A program made the translations under genes and the position numbers. The notes beneath the pieces are model-generated. The model did not search any database. It worked only from the letters and a program-made list of their open reading frames with translations, and was not told where the DNA came from. DNA of 57,214 nucleotides from Candidatus Coprenecus avistercoris (lineage in GTDB: Bacteria; Bacteroidota; Bacteroidia; Bacteroidales; UBA932): positions 1 to 57,214 of the forward strand of contig DVHI01000084.1 of assembly GCA_018712275.1 (NCBI GenBank). The letters run 5' to 3'. Below are positions 16,064 through 23,088 of this stretch, piece by piece; position 1 is the first letter of the stretch, and every line of letters begins with the position of its first letter.

Positions 16064-17866
16064 ATGAGCAGTTATCTCGAGGTCAACGATGTGTCCAAGT
16101 CCTACGGCCCCCGGGTGCTGTTCGACCATATCTCATTCCATATCGACGAGGGGGACAAGATAGCCCTCGTCGCTCCCAACGGTACCGGGAAGACATCCCT
16201 GCTGAGCATCATAGCCGGCAGGGATTCTTCTGACGGGGACGGCTCGGTGCATTTTCTCAAGGACATCACCGTGGCCTTTCTGGAGCAGGACCAGCATTAC
16301 GACCCGGACCGCACCATCTCGGAAATTGTCCTGGAAGGGGCCGGGGACCAGGCTGTGCCTGAGTACGAGGTGGCCTCGGTGCTTTCCCGCCTGAGGCTGG
16401 ACGACCCCTCCCGGAAAGCCGGAACACTCAGCGGAGGAGAGGCCAAGCGGACAGCCATTGCCGCCGTCCTTATCCGCAAGCCGGACTTTCTGGTGCTGGA
16501 CGAGCCCACGAACCATCTGGACGTGGACAGCATCGAGTTCCTGGAGGACTACCTCACCCGCTCGCGCTGTACCCTGCTGATGGTCACCCACGACCGCTAT
16601 TTCCTGGACAGGGTCTGCAACCAGATTCTGGAACTGGACGGCGGTAAACTCTACCGCTACCAGGGCAACTATTCCTACTTCCTGGAGAAGAGGCAGGAGC
16701 GCATAGCCAATTTCAACGCGGCTACTGACCGGGCCCGCAATCTGCTGCGTACAGAGCTGGACTGGATGCGCCGGATGCCCTGTGCCCGCGGCACCAAGGC
16801 CAAATACCGTATCGACGCATTCCATGAACTCAAGGACAGGGCGGGGCAGAGGATAGAGGAGCGACAGGTGGAGATACGGGCCGGGATGGCCCGCCTCGGC
16901 CGCAAGATAATCAACTGCCGCGGAGTGAGCTACCGCTGGGGCGACTTCCCTGTACTCGAGGATTTTACCTACAACTTTGCTCCCGGAGAGAAAATAGCGG
17001 TGGTCGGTCCCAACGGAGTGGGGAAGAGCACCTTCCTCGACCTGCTGGCCGGTGTCCTGGAGCCTTCTGCGGGAGAGATAGACCGCGGGGAGACCCTCCG
17101 CATAGGGTATTACCGGCAGGAGGGCATCCGTCTGGACGGCAACAAAACTGTTTTCGAGACCGTCTCGGAGATAGCCGATGTGGTGTCCATAGGCAAGGGG
17201 GAGACCGTCTCCGCAATGACCTTTCTCAACTATTTTCTCTTTCCTCCGTCGATGCACCGCAACAAGGTGGCATTGCTAAGCGGAGGCGAGCGCCGTCGGC
17301 TATATCTGCTGACCGTGCTGATGCGCAGTCCCAACTTCCTGATACTGGATGAGCCTACCAATGATCTGGATCTGATGACCCTCAATGTGCTGGAAGAGTA
17401 TCTGTCCGGATTTGCCGGCTCGCTGCTGATTGTCTCCCATGACCGCTTTTTCGTGGACAAGCTTGCAGACCATCTCTTCATATTCGAGGGCGGAGGCCGG
17501 GTCAAGGACTTTGTGGGCAGTTACTCAGGTTACCGGCAGTACCTCAAGGACAGGGAGGAGGAACGCAGGGCTGCGTCCAGGGAGACCCGTAAGGCGGCAG
17601 CGTCTGATACTCCGGCTTCTGCAGCGGACCGCGGAGGGGAGCGCAAGCGCCGTCTGACTTATAAGGAAAAGCAGGAGAAGGCCAGGCTGGAGGAGGAACT
17701 GGTCTCCCTTGGGGAGGAGAAGAAGACCCTGGAGGCCCGGCTCTGCTCCGGCGCACTGTCTTCCGAAGAGCTGACCGCCGACTCGGTCCGTATCGGGGAG
17801 GTGACCCGTCTGCTCGATGAAAAGGAACTCCGCTGGCTCGAACTCGACGAGATAGAAACCAGCTGA
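16064..17866 (+). CDS. ABC-F family ATPase (Uup-like)
   Basis: 600 residues with two ABC domains and no membrane segments. Domain 1: Walker A 'APNGTGKTSLL', signature 'LSGGEAKRTAIAAVL', Walker B 'FLVLDEPTNHLDVDSIEFLE'. Domain 2: 'GPNGVGKSTFLDLLAG', 'LSGGERRRLYLLTVL', 'FLILDEPTNDLDLMTLNVLE'. A linker of about 80 residues joins them, and a C-terminal basic coiled coil begins at 'KRRLTYKEKQEKARLEEELV'. That layout matches Uup, an ABC-F protein that acts on ribosomes and influences DNA repair; antibiotic-resistance ABC-Fs usually have a longer linker. The stop TGA abuts the convergent gene's stop in the palindrome TGATCA. Confidence 0.93.
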   Translation: MSSYLEVNDVSKSYGPRVLFDHISFHIDEGDKIALVAPNGTGKTSLLSIIAGRDSSDGDGSVHFLKDITVAFLEQDQHYDPDRTISEIVLEGAGDQAVPEYEVASVLSRLRLDDPSRKAGTLSGGEAKRTAIAAVLIRKPDFLVLDEPTNHLDVDSIEFLEDYLTRSRCTLLMVTHDRYFLDRVCNQILELDGGKLYRYQGNYSYFLEKRQERIANFNAATDRARNLLRTELDWMRRMPCARGTKAKYRIDAFHELKDRAGQRIEERQVEIRAGMARLGRKIINCRGVSYRWGDFPVLEDFTYNFAPGEKIAVVGPNGVGKSTFLDLLAGVLEPSAGEIDRGETLRIGYYRQEGIRLDGNKTVFETVSEIADVVSIGKGETVSAMTFLNYFLFPPSMHRNKVALLSGGERRRLYLLTVLMRSPNFLILDEPTNDLDLMTLNVLEEYLSGFAGSLLIVSHDRFFVDKLADHLFIFEGGGRVKDFVGSYSGYRQYLKDREEERRAASRETRKAAASDTPASAADRGGERKRRLTYKEKQEKARLEEELVSLGEEKKTLEARLCSGALSSEELTADSVRIGEVTRLLDEKELRWLELDEIETS

Positions 17867-18574
17867 TCAGCAGAACTGCAGCCGCTTGAACAGCAGATAC
17901 GAGGCGGCCCAGATGCATGCGGGGGCGACGAATGAGTAGAGAATGTACAGGATACCGCTGCTCAGCTCATCGACCTGGAACATCCCGATGAATACGCCGT
18001 GAATTGCGAGCATGACGAGTACGGTCATGGCTGTCTTGTGCTTCCGCAGGGCGATATTGCCCAGAATGAATACCGACTGGTACAGGCAGATCTTGCCGAA
18101 GTCGGACCAGAACGTGCAGAAATCCGTCCCGCCGGGTTCCCAGATCATGCCCTGGAATCCCCTTCCGCCTCCGGCCAGCGCCAGAGCGCAGTCCAGCATG
18201 TGCATGACTGCGTAGAATCCGAACGGAATCAGGACGGCGGATACCAGCATCATCACTCCGAACTTGATGGGAACGGGGAGAGGCAGCATGGCATATCCGA
18301 TTCCGTCCGAAGGGTCGTTGACGTAGCCGTAGACAGATGCAGGAACGCAGAATGCCAGGAACAGGGCTGTCAGATACAGTACCGGCAGCCTGTCTCCGGG
18401 AGTCACTGTATTCTCAGCCAGCAGCATGACCAGCCAGTAGGCCAGGTACAGACAGGCCATTACTGCTGCGGCCGGCCAGATTCTCCTTATTCCGGATTTC
18501 AGGTCCGAGACCGTGAGCATTCCTGCGCGGATAAGTCTTTCCGAGGCGCAGTGGGGAGTCCTAACAGCACGCAT
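17867..18574 (-). CDS. ABC exporter membrane protein
   Basis: 235 residues with about six hydrophobic spans, for example 'AAVMACLYLAYWLVMLLAE', 'LPVLYLTALFLAFCVPASVY', 'FGVMMLVSAVLIPFGFYAVM' and 'ILYILYSFVAPACIWAASYL'. No recognisable catalytic motif. It begins inside the end of the ABC ATPase gene (14-base overlap) and surely forms its transporter partner; such ATPase/permease pairs are common ABC-2-like exporters in Bacteroidota with unknown cargo. ATG at codon 19 (base 18520) would remove the overlap and an atypical polar start, and is a fair alternative. It converges stop-to-stop with the ABC-F gene. Confidence 0.8.
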   Translation of the reverse strand: MRAVRTPHCASERLIRAGMLTVSDLKSGIRRIWPAAAVMACLYLAYWLVMLLAENTVTPGDRLPVLYLTALFLAFCVPASVYGYVNDPSDGIGYAMLPLPVPIKFGVMMLVSAVLIPFGFYAVMHMLDCALALAGGGRGFQGMIWEPGGTDFCTFWSDFGKICLYQSVFILGNIALRKHKTAMTVLVMLAIHGVFIGMFQVDELSSGILYILYSFVAPACIWAASYLLFKRLQFC

Positions 18575-19565
18575 GATCCACCTCCTTTTCAGTATTTCTG
18601 TCCAGGGATCTGAGATACTCTACCAGAGTGCCTCCTCCTGAGATGCAGGCGTCGAAAAGCACTTCTATGTCGATGTCTGTCTTTGCATGCAGGTTTTTCA
18701 GATGCGTTTCAGCGTCTGCCGCTGTGCCGGTTTCTGTGTCAGTGCCGCTGTAGGCGGTCGGGCGGTCGGAGAGCGTGCCTGAACCCAGGTTATGTCCGGT
18801 ATATCCGCTGACGATACCGGAGCGGGTCAGGCGGGGCAGGATGTTGACCACACCTGCGGCCGTACGCTCGCTGAACAGGGCATGGAGCATAACCTTGTCG
18901 CCGGTGCTGAAGCATATCTTTCCTGCGAGATCATCCAGAGATGAGTTGAGCAGCAGCCTCCCGGAGTCGATGACAGCCACATGATCCACGATGTCTTCCA
19001 CTTCCCGGACCTGATGGGTGGACAGAATCACCGTCCTGTCCGGCCGCATGTGCTCGGCCAGCAGCCGTCTCAGGGTCAGTTTGGACGGTATGTCCAGGCC
19101 GTTGCCGGGCTCGTCCAGCAGGAGCAGCCGCGTATTGAGTGAAAGCGCGAAAGCTATCATGGCCTTCTTCTTCTGTCCGGAGGAAAGCCTTCGGAAGACA
19201 GCACCCGGCTCGACATCGAATATCCTGAGATAATCGACGAGTGCGTCTCCGTCATAGTTCGAGTAAAACATTCCGTAATTTCCGGCATACTCTATTACCG
19301 GCAGGTCCGGAGCGTTGAAACTCTCCGGCACGAAATAGACATTGTCCAGAAACTCCGGCTTCCGGTCGAACGGCACCATGCCGTCCACCTCTATCCGTCC
19401 GTTTCCGCATTTCAGAAGCCCCGCAATCAACCTCATCAAAGTCGTCTTGCCCGCTCCGTTCCTTCCCAGGAGCCCGTAAACGGCTCCGTCCTTCAGCTCC
19501 AGGTTCAGGCCGTCATACACGCAGCGTCCCCTGTAGCTGAACCTTAGTTCATCTATCTGTATCAT
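18561..19565 (-). CDS. ABC exporter ATP-binding protein
   Basis: 334 residues. One ABC domain: Walker A 'GLLGRNGAGKTTLMRLIAGL', Q-loop region 'NVYFVPESFNAPDLPVIEYA', signature 'LSSGQKKKAMIAFALSLN', Walker B 'RLLLLDEPGNGLDIPSKLTL', H-loop 'RTVILSTHQVREVEDIVDH'. About 110 residues follow the core, including a variable 'SGTLSDRPTAYSGTDTETGT' stretch that looks like an insertion in the accessory domain. The next gene supplies the membrane part. No GntR regulator, often seen with such pairs, is adjacent. Confidence 0.92.
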   Translation of the reverse strand: MIQIDELRFSYRGRCVYDGLNLELKDGAVYGLLGRNGAGKTTLMRLIAGLLKCGNGRIEVDGMVPFDRKPEFLDNVYFVPESFNAPDLPVIEYAGNYGMFYSNYDGDALVDYLRIFDVEPGAVFRRLSSGQKKKAMIAFALSLNTRLLLLDEPGNGLDIPSKLTLRRLLAEHMRPDRTVILSTHQVREVEDIVDHVAVIDSGRLLLNSSLDDLAGKICFSTGDKVMLHALFSERTAAGVVNILPRLTRSGIVSGYTGHNLGSGTLSDRPTAYSGTDTETGTAADAETHLKNLHAKTDIDIEVLFDACISGGGTLVEYLRSLDRNTEKEVDHACC

Positions 19566-19668
19566 AAAGCAAGAAATTAAGTGTCTTGTTTCCGGCCGCG
19601 GGACGTTACGGCTTGAACTTTGCCCAACAAAGATGGGACAATAATTTCATATTTCAAAATTTTGCAGT

Positions 19669-19676
19669 TATATTTG
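19669..19676 (+). promoter_or_regulatory. -7 box of tRNA-Ser
   Basis: TATATTTG, an exact TAnnTTTG match, 14 bases before the tRNA 5' end, the spacing expected for a short 5' leader trimmed by RNase P. Confidence 0.6.
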
Positions 19677-19690
19677 CAGCCCGAAAATCA

Positions 19691-19778
19691 GGAAAGATGC
19701 CGGAGTGGTCGAACGGGGCAGTCTCGAAAACTGTTGAACTCCTTGTGGGTTCCGGGGGTTCGAATCCCCCTCTTTCCG
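19691..19778 (+). tRNA. tRNA-Ser (anticodon CGA)
   Basis: 88 nt class II tRNA. The acceptor stem GGAAAGA / TCTTTCC with discriminator G closes the cloverleaf. D-arm sequence GGAGTGGTCGAACGGGGC; anticodon stem GCAGT / ACTGT with loop CTCGAAA gives CGA, reading UCG. A long variable arm (GAACTCCTTGTGGGTTC) marks serine. T-arm: GGGGGTTCGAATCCCCC. No CCA is encoded, as usual in the phylum. Its 3' half is also the left arm of a 32-bp inverted repeat, and its last bases recur at 20966. Confidence 0.95.
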
Positions 19779-19832
19779 CAGAAAGGCCCTGGCGCTGATG
19801 GCGCCGGGGCCTTTCTGCGGAAAGAGGGGGAT
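19764..19832. repeat. 32-bp inverted repeat that includes the tRNA-Ser 3' end
   Basis: Left arm 19764-19795, right arm 19801-19832, loop TGATG. All 32 positions pair, one as G-T. The left arm begins in the T-stem of tRNA-Ser and covers its 3' acceptor strand; the right arm contains an inverted copy of the same sequence (TTCTGCGGAAAGAGGGGGAT). The inner part may serve as the tRNA terminator although it lacks a T-run; the outer part could compete with tRNA folding. Confidence 0.9.
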
Positions 19833-19907
19833 GGCCGACACAGCCGGCCTTATTTTACCCCCATCCAAACCTTCCCCAAGGGGAAGGCTTAGTCGCTTCG
19901 CTCCAAA
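19824..19907. repeat. Dispersed 80-bp element, copy A
   Basis: Begins GAGGGGGATGGCCGACA and ends GGCTTAGTCGCTTCGCTCC. Copy B at 19999-20085 has the same start, the same 'TACCCCC..C.AAACC' middle and the same end, with a variable G/C-rich hairpin between. Its start overlaps the right arm of the tRNA-linked inverted repeat. Confidence 0.75.
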
Positions 19908-19998
19908 TCCGCATTTCGGCTTTTTTTTCTTCATCTTCTGTAAAGCCCGCCGCAGGCGGGTGGGGATGTGCGACCGAAGGGAGCAAATCCTCCCAAAA

Positions 19999-20085
19999 GA
20001 GGGGGATGGCCGACAAAGTCGGCCTTTTTTTACCCCCTTCTAAACCTTTCCCTTCCTTCTTGGGGAGGGCTTAGTCGCTTCGCTC
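19999..20085. repeat. Dispersed 80-bp element, copy B
   Basis: Second copy, 175 bp downstream of copy A and in the same direction. It contains a better terminator-like hairpin than copy A (20008-20030). Looks like a non-coding intergenic repeat of the host genome. Confidence 0.75.
20008..20030 (+). terminator. Terminator-like hairpin within repeat copy B
   Basis: GGCCGAC-AAA-GTCGGCC, a perfect 7-bp stem, followed by a T-tract (seven T, 20025-20031). It may end residual transcription from the tRNA, or be part of the repeat itself. Confidence 0.5.
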
Positions 20086-20151
20086 CGAGAGGGCAGTGGT
20101 CCGGTGTTTCGGCAGAGTTTTCTTCACCTTCTCGCAGCCCTTCCGTTCTCC

Positions 20152-20195
20152 TTCCACAACGGCAGCAATTTCCGCATTTCCCTGCCGTTGTGGAA
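20152..20195. repeat. 14-bp perfect inverted repeat
   Basis: TTCCACAACGGCAG at 20152-20165 and its exact complement CTGCCGTTGTGGAA at 20182-20195, with a 16-base spacer. No T-tract follows. A related CCACAACGGCA recurs near 20549. Confidence 0.75.
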
Positions 20196-20256
20196 AGAAC
20201 ACATGTACTCACCTTCCGAAAGTGATACGGAAACAGCCGAATTTGACCCATCTCTG

Positions 20257-20530
20257 GAAGGTGGTGGCAAAATGCCGTTTGACCCGGCACCTTCCGAATG
20301 GGTTTCCCGGGCAGGGCCGGCGAGAGAGGCTTCTGAAGCAGGTCGGCTTATAACGAATTCGAGAAGGTGCTGGGGAAGTGCTGTTTTGGTCGGCACCTTC
20401 TCTGCAGGAAACCGATGCCTGGCCTCCGAGAGCCACCTGTGAAGTGGATCAGCTTATAACGAATTGAGAAGGTGCCGGCAGAAGTGGCTTTTCACCGTCA
20501 CCTTCCGGCACGGAAGGAACCACTGGCAGA
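20257..20530. repeat. Tandem array of about 105-bp units with 38-bp imperfect palindromes
   Basis: Palindromes opening GAAGGTG and closing CACCTTC lie at 20257-20294, 20363-20400 and 20468-20505, each exactly 38 bp, at periods of 106 and 105 bp. The DNA between them is also related: both intervals end in GCTTATAACGAATT plus a few bases. So these are tandem units, not repeats with unrelated spacers. The third unit is partial. Confidence 0.8.
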
Positions 20531-20965
20531 AGGACGTAGGAGCGGGCATGCCACAACGGCACCGGATTACGGGATTTGCTGCCGTTACGGTTTCACTCCG
20601 CGCCTGCAAGCGAACGAAAATGAACAGTGCGCACACAATGATTCAGGAACAAACTGACATCCTGGAACTTAACAGAAGTGGCCGTGGATGCGTCCGTTTT
20701 TAAAATGGACGAAAGCACATCGTTGGGCCGTTCTGAACTGATCATCAACGGGTTACAGAAATGGGGCGTGCGGGGACGTCAAACCGGGAACCGCAGGACG
20801 AACCGTAACGGATACCTGCCCACCCAGGCAGACCTCCGGCGAGAAGGACCACGCTACGGACCACGATCCCTGAATACGTCAGCGCGATGAGCACCGCGTC
20901 CCCACGTTCTTGGCAATGCGCTCCGCGCTTATGCGCTTGGCGTAGTCGTAGTTGTATTTCTTCCT

Positions 20966-20980
20966 CCTCTTTCCGCAGAA
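20966..20980 (+). repeat. 15-bp direct copy of the tRNA-Ser 3' end (att-like)
   Basis: CCTCTTTCCGCAGAA is identical to 19769-19783, which spans the tRNA acceptor 3' strand and five bases beyond. Duplicated tRNA 3' ends are the usual mark of tyrosine-integrase att sites. No integrase is present between the copies. Confidence 0.55.
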
Positions 20981-21003
20981 GGCGGACGTGGCCGAACAGC
21001 TGA

Positions 21004-21645
21004 TTACAGGGACTGGAGCAGAGGAAGGCTCTTGACGGCGGAGGCCAGGCCGATGAGCAGGATGGCGGCTCCGCAGATGCGGGTGAGGATGTGGAGCTGG
21101 CCGATGGTGATGCGGTCGCGGAAGGTGCTGATGACCCATGTGATGAGGCACCAGGAGGTGGCTGAGCCCAGGGAGGTGCCGGCCCATTCTGCAGCCATGA
21201 CGGACGGTGTGGCTGTATCTACATTCAGGAAAGTGAACAGCCACAGCATGCAGACCAGAGTGCCGGGATTGGTTACCGATATGAGGAAGCCGTTGAGGGC
21301 TCCTTCGATGTGGCGTACGGGACTCATGGCTCTGGCGGTTACACTGTCCGGGTGGCGGACCTGACGTCGGCTGACCAGGAGCCTGATGCCGGTGATGCTG
21401 ATTATCAGGCCTCCGGCCAGCAGAACCCAGCCCTTGTGAGCCTCGATGAAGCCGCTGATGAAGGAGAGGGCAAAAAGGGCCAGGGCTGAGTAGAGCGTGT
21501 CGCTTGCCGAGCCCCCGAGACCTACTGCCAGTCCTGCGCGTCGTCCTCTGGCCAGAGTGCGCGGTATGCACAGCAGGCCGAGCGGTCCCACCGGTATCGA
21601 GACTATAATGCCTACAATCAGTCCTTTGAGCAGTCCGATAATCAT
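21004..21645 (-). CDS. LysE/RhtB-family exporter
   Basis: 213 residues, six hydrophobic spans typical of the LysE translocator superfamily that exports amino acids or related small molecules across the inner membrane. The N-terminus 'GLLKGLIVGIIVSIPVGPLG' and 'RTLARGRRAGLAVGLGGSAS' are the family's opening motifs; a later motif is 'GALNGFLISVTNPGTLVCML'. The ATG overlaps the stop of the TetR gene (ATGA), so translation is coupled and the regulator may control the exporter. Substrate unknown. A different minus-strand frame here (20879-21670) is a shadow. Confidence 0.9.
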   Translation of the reverse strand: MIIGLLKGLIVGIIVSIPVGPLGLLCIPRTLARGRRAGLAVGLGGSASDTLYSALALFALSFISGFIEAHKGWVLLAGGLIISITGIRLLVSRRQVRHPDSVTARAMSPVRHIEGALNGFLISVTNPGTLVCMLWLFTFLNVDTATPSVMAAEWAGTSLGSATSWCLITWVISTFRDRITIGQLHILTRICGAAILLIGLASAVKSLPLLQSL

Positions 21646-22319
21646 AGCTGTCTCTCAGTACCGGATTCATGCCGCGGACTTCCTGCGTCTGAGGAAGCCG
21701 GTCTGAGCCCCTGGGTGAGCAGGGTTATGATCTCTTCCTTGCGGTGCTCGAGGAAGTTATTCAGACTGGAGGAGTCGCGTCCCAGCAGGTCTACGAATGC
21801 CGGAGCGGTGATAAAGGAAAAAACTACCAGGGACATACCGTCGAAAATCAGGTCCAGGGGGTCTATTTCCCGGATGGTGCCGGCTTCGGCGGCCTTTTCC
21901 ACCATGGCCTGAATTCTGGCGAAGACCTGGCTGCTGCGCCGGCTGGTCAGGAACGCTTCACGTATGTGCCTGCGCCTGGCGGGGTTCTGCATCAGTTCGT
22001 TGAATATGAACTGCGGGGTATAGGCGTTCTCGCTCAGATACCGGAAGTAGGCTCCGACTGCATTGCGGATGTTCCCGAATATATCGCTGTCGTCCTTCAT
22101 GCTGCTGTCAATGAAGTCCATTACAGAGTCGAACTTGGCGTCGAATATCCTGTTGAAGAGGTTTTCCTTGGTCCGGAAGTAATAGTGGACCAGTGCCTGG
22201 TTACACCCGGCGTCCCGTGCGATGTCGGTAGTGGAGGTTGCGCTGAAGCCTTTCTGCAGGAACAGTTTCTCTGCGGAGGCCAGTATCTGCTGCTCGGTGT
22301 TGGATGTCGTATTGCCCAT
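21642..22319 (-). CDS. TetR/AcrR-family transcriptional regulator
   Basis: 225 residues from ATG at 22319; the open frame continues upstream into trmD but homology begins at this ATG. The helix-turn-helix is at about 10-55: 'QILASAEKLFLQKGFSATS', 'TTDIARDAGCNQALVHYYFR', 'TKENLFNRIFDAKFDS'. The C-terminal ligand domain is all-helical with 'IFNELMQNPARRRHIREAF'. It begins 13 bases after trmD and overlaps the LysE-type gene by four bases, an arrangement suggesting control of that exporter or of the operon. The ligand is not predictable. Confidence 0.92.
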   Translation of the reverse strand: MGNTTSNTEQQILASAEKLFLQKGFSATSTTDIARDAGCNQALVHYYFRTKENLFNRIFDAKFDSVMDFIDSSMKDDSDIFGNIRNAVGAYFRYLSENAYTPQFIFNELMQNPARRRHIREAFLTSRRSSQVFARIQAMVEKAAEAGTIREIDPLDLIFDGMSLVVFSFITAPAFVDLLGRDSSSLNNFLEHRKEEIITLLTQGLRPASSDAGSPRHESGTERQL

Positions 22320-22332
22320 AGTCTTGACGGTT

Positions 22333-23007
22333 TTATTCCAGCAGGTCGGGTCTGAGTCTTCTGGTGCGCTCCAAGGCCTGTTCTTCCTGCCACTGGCGGA
22401 TGAGTCTGGGATTTCCGGAAAGCAATACATCGGGAACTTTCCAGCCCATGAAATCGGCCGGGCGGGTATAGATGGGAGGTGCGAGAAGCCCGTCCTGGAA
22501 GGAGTCGGACAGTGCGGATGTCTCATCGGTAATGGCACCGGGCAGCAGCCGGATAATGGAGTCGCAGATGACGCAGGCAGCCAGCTCTCCTCCGCTGAGG
22601 ACGTAGCTTCCGATGGATATCTCCTTGGTGATGAGATGCTCGCGGATGCGGTGGTCGATACCCTTGTAGTGACCGCACAGGATAATCAGGTTCCCGCACG
22701 TGGACAGGCTGTTGCATAGGCCCTGATCCAGCATCTCCCCGTCCGGCGAAGTGTAGATTACCTGGTCGTACTCCCTCTGCGAGGTCAGGTCCGTGATGGC
22801 CCTGTACAGCGGTTCCGGCTTGATGACCATGCCGGCGTCGCCTCCGAAGCCGTAATCGTCTATCTGCTTGTAGTTGCCCTTGCCGTAGTCATGCAGGTTG
22901 ACAATATGAATCTCCACGAGTCCCTTTTCCCGGGCCCGTCTTATAATCGAATGGTTGAGCGGACTTTCCAGCAGTTCCGGTACCGCACTGATAATATCTA
23001 TCCTCAT
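22333..23007 (-). CDS. trmD: tRNA (guanine-37 N1)-methyltransferase
   Basis: 224 residues, standard TrmD. Methylates G37 next to the anticodon to prevent +1 frameshifts. Key segments: '[20 protein letters not shown]', '[20 protein letters not shown]', the trefoil-knot SAM loop '[20 protein letters not shown]', '[20 protein letters not shown]' and '[20 protein letters not shown]'. It is usually found with rpsP/rplS in other phyla; here it leads an operon with a TetR regulator and exporter. A -7 box sits only eight bases before the ATG, implying a very short leader. Confidence 0.97.
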   Translation of the reverse strand: MRIDIISAVPELLESPLNHSIIRRAREKGLVEIHIVNLHDYGKGNYKQIDDYGFGGDAGMVIKPEPLYRAITDLTSQREYDQVIYTSPDGEMLDQGLCNSLSTCGNLIILCGHYKGIDHRIREHLITKEISIGSYVLSGGELAACVICDSIIRLLPGAITDETSALSDSFQDGLLAPPIYTRPADFMGWKVPDVLLSGNPRLIRQWQEEQALERTRRLRPDLLE

Positions 23008-23015
23008 ACTGGGCG

Positions 23016-23023
23016 CAAATTTA
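23016..23023 (-). promoter_or_regulatory. -7 box of trmD
   Basis: Minus-strand TAAATTTG, exact TAnnTTTG, leaving eight bases before the ATG. The expected transcript would have a leader of only a few bases. Confidence 0.5.
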
Positions 23024-23054
23024 TGTAAAACCGCGGTTCTTTTAAAAAATAATG

Positions 23055-23062
23055 TATATTTG
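23055..23062 (+). promoter_or_regulatory. -7 box of the DUF349-yidC-yggS operon
   Basis: TATATTTG, exact TAnnTTTG, 26 bases before the ATG at 23089. Divergent from the trmD promoter, with the two boxes 31 bases apart. Confidence 0.55.
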
Positions 23063-23088
23063 CAAGTTCAATTTAACAACTGATAACG

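Larger units (their letters stand above)
19779..21003. other. 1.2-kb gene-less repeat island after tRNA-Ser
   Basis: No frame here resembles a protein family. The stretch holds the right arm of the 32-bp inverted repeat, two copies of an 80-bp element, a 14-bp inverted repeat, a tandem array of about 105-bp units, and a 15-bp copy of the tRNA 3' end near its far edge (20966-20980). A minus-strand frame from 20997 to 20879 encoding 'RRKKYNYDYAKRISAERIAK' looks protein-like but has no start or family I recognise. The layout suggests the scar of an integrated element or a repeat-insertion hotspot. Confidence 0.7.

Noticed and set aside
19586-19798. Small frame reading through the tRNA (PEWSNGAVSKTVELLVGS)
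   Set aside because: Classic false translation of a tRNA-Ser gene.
20008-20030. Riboswitch or attenuator in the tRNA-linked island
   Set aside because: Only a simple hairpin with a T-tract; no conserved aptamer pattern and no gene directly downstream.
20257-20505. Possible CRISPR array (three 38-bp repeats, 67-68-bp spacers)
   Set aside because: Repeats are degenerate palindromes, the intervals are related to each other and too long for spacers, and there are no cas genes.
20879-21003. Minus-strand coding-like tail 'KKYNYDYAKRISAERIAKNV'
   Set aside because: Looks protein-like but has no start of its own, and its upstream extension is the wrong frame of the LysE-type gene; noted only in the island description.
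22320-22538. 73-codon N-terminal extension of the TetR gene
   Set aside because: Lies inside trmD, unlike TetR family; the ATG at 22319 begins the conserved helix.
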